A stretch of DNA of 64,000 nucleotides from JAHBNG01 sp039028975 (GTDB lineage: Bacteria; Chloroflexota; Anaerolineae; Caldilineales; Caldilineaceae), in the NCBI GenBank assembly GCA_039028975.1, contig JBCCHB010000004.1:124001-188000 (forward strand), written 5' to 3'. A model generated the notes under the pieces. It had not been told where the DNA came from and searched no databases. It saw only the letters and a list, made by a program, of their open reading frames with translations. The first letter of the stretch is position 1. Each line of letters begins with the position of its first letter. This document shows positions 63,035-64,000 of this stretch, one piece after another. A program made the position numbers and the translations under genes.

Positions 63035-63218
63035 CCACCTAACATAATAGACCAAGATCATAGCTGCAAACAAGAGGGCAGGCCAGGAACTATTTCCTGA
63101 GCCTGCCTTTTTATTTGTACAAAAAAGGGAGCATTGACAATCTACCGAAAAAGTGATAATTTGCTTATAGGTTCTATAGTAAGCAAATTAACGTGTTTGG
63201 TCTTACCCCTTAAGATGA

Positions 63219-63292
63219 CCAGAAAAGTTCTGTCCCCCATTTCGGAACTTCCCAGAGTGGATGGGGCAAAAGCCGGGACAAGACTTTTCTGG
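63219..63292 (-). repeat. MITE-like element, family B, copy 4 (short form)
   Basis: 74 bases, inverted; ends CCAGAAAAGT and ACTTTTCTGG. Its reverse complement is closely similar to 51427-51501. Confidence 0.85.
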
Positions 63293-63349
63293 CGGACTAT
63301 ATGCCCAAACGCATTGGGGTAAGGCTATCCTTAATCGAAGGAGTCAGCT

Positions 63350-64000
63350 ATGCTAACAGATGCCGAAATTCGCCAAGCCATCGAATTTGAAAGTCTCGAT
63401 GCCCCAGTGTTAAGTGTCTCCCTCAATGTAGATCCCCGTCGGCGCTCTGCCGACAAATATAAACTTGCCCTTCGCGCCCTGCTTGACAAAGCAAAGGGGG
63501 CGCATGCCGACGATATCAAACGGATACAGAACTACATTGAAATGGGATACAATTGGCAGGGCCGAGGTGTCATTATGTTTAGCTGCGTTGCCAAGGATTT
63601 TTGGTGGGCCCAAAGCTTTTTGCCTCCCATTGAAGATAGCGTCATGGTCAGTTATCGGCCATACGTCCGACAACTGGCAGCGTTGATGGATACATACGAA
63701 CGCTACGGCGTGATTCGCGTCACTCAAGAGGGTGCCCATCTCTATGCATTTCATATGGGCAACCTAGAAGCTGCTGAGGACGTAACAGGTGAAGAAATTA
63801 AAGTTCACAAAGCGGGCGGCTGGTCATCATCTCGCTATCAACGCCATGAGGCTGAGCTGGCTCGGCAAAATCTCCAAGAAGCGGCTGAGCAGGCAGAGGA
63901 CTTCTATCGACGCATTAAAACAAGGCGTCTTATTGTGGCCGGTACAGAGAAAAATACATCTCGATTTCAAGAGCTGCTCAGTCATCGATTGCGAGAGATG
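63350..64000 (+). CDS. eRF1-like (baeRF/VLRF1-type) release-factor-family protein, 3'-truncated
   Basis: 217 residues are visible and the frame is open to the window end. ATCGAAGGAGTCAGCT precedes the ATG. APVLSVSLNVDPRRR at the N-terminus and GGWSSSRYQRHEAELA around residue 160 match the bacterial archaeo-eukaryotic release factor families, whose GG-x(5-6)-Q loop resembles the catalytic loop of Vms1-type peptidyl-tRNA hydrolases. RRLIVAGTEKNTSRFQELL begins the next domain. It probably acts on stalled ribosomes; family functions are mostly untested. Confidence 0.78.
   Translation, partial: MLTDAEIRQAIEFESLDAPVLSVSLNVDPRRRSADKYKLALRALLDKAKGAHADDIKRIQNYIEMGYNWQGRGVIMFSCVAKDFWWAQSFLPPIEDSVMVSYRPYVRQLAALMDTYERYGVIRVTQEGAHLYAFHMGNLEAAEDVTGEEIKVHKAGGWSSSRYQRHEAELARQNLQEAAEQAEDFYRRIKTRRLIVAGTEKNTSRFQELLSHRLREM

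Overview
The window looks like a chromosomal segment of an uncharacterised Chloroflexota bacterium (Anaerolineae/Caldilineae-like). This rests on overall gene style: Chloroflexi-type lipoprotein leaders, a BTAD/AAA/TPR regulator, a yqeY-pgpH-ybeY/dgkA run, many small interspersed inverted-repeat elements, and intermediate G+C with ATG, GTG and TTG starts. No rRNA, tRNA, CRISPR array or complete insertion sequence was found. The taxonomic call is inference.

Bases 1-36965 form one large, almost entirely plus-strand catabolic island for methylated amines. TMA is predicted to be oxidised by trimethylamine monooxygenase (tmm, 34740-36095). TMAO is predicted to be imported by a TmoXVW-type ABC transporter (21811-22830, 23569-24609, 29183-31165) and demethylated by a DUF1989-GcvT TMAO demethylase (tdm, 31241-33595). 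Monomethylamine then enters the gamma-glutamylmethylamide/N-methylglutamate pathway: gmaS (12933-14267), split N-methylglutamate synthase mgsABC (8614-12164), heterotetrameric N-methylglutamate dehydrogenase mgdABCD (16288-21532), formate-THF ligase (6676-8388) for the released C1 units, and an Amt-type (methyl)ammonium channel (14393-15769). No dimethylamine monooxygenase (dmmDABC) is present.

Upstream lies a second, divergent copy of the same chemistry (3-6630): a glutamine-synthetase-like enzyme, a second MgsABC-like set, a DAO-family flavoprotein lacking the FMN-attachment histidine of MgdA, and an unknown 132-residue partner. I propose this module handles another amine, possibly dimethylamine. 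The transporter genes are interrupted by decayed toxin-antitoxin genes, a class-I amidotransferase, a sulfurtransferase and a P-type ATPase.

Bases 36984-45404 hold a LysM/His-rich/PA14 envelope protein, a PPOX-fold flavoprotein (minus), a housekeeping run (yqeY, pgpH, a ybeY-dgkA fusion) and an SRPBCC/ArsR pair with two matching operator palindromes. Bases 45667-51084 (minus) encode a giant alpha-2-macroglobulin with a membrane hairpin and a second lipobox-like cysteine inside its bait region.

Bases 51737-64000 are regulatory: an OmpR-type regulator whose phospho-acceptor Asp is Glu, a SARP/BTAD-AAA-TPR regulator with SARP-style heptamer repeats upstream of two minus-strand genes, a TPR protein, a MerR-B12 (CarH-like) regulator next to a prenyl-synthase homologue lacking catalytic aspartates, a Crp/Fnr regulator behind a structured leader, a GlsB-type membrane protein and the start of an eRF1-like factor.

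Non-coding DNA is unusually rich: three MITE-like families, octamer arrays starting exactly at stop codons upstream of both mgsA genes, and intergenic spacers whose two ends are complementary degenerate repeats.
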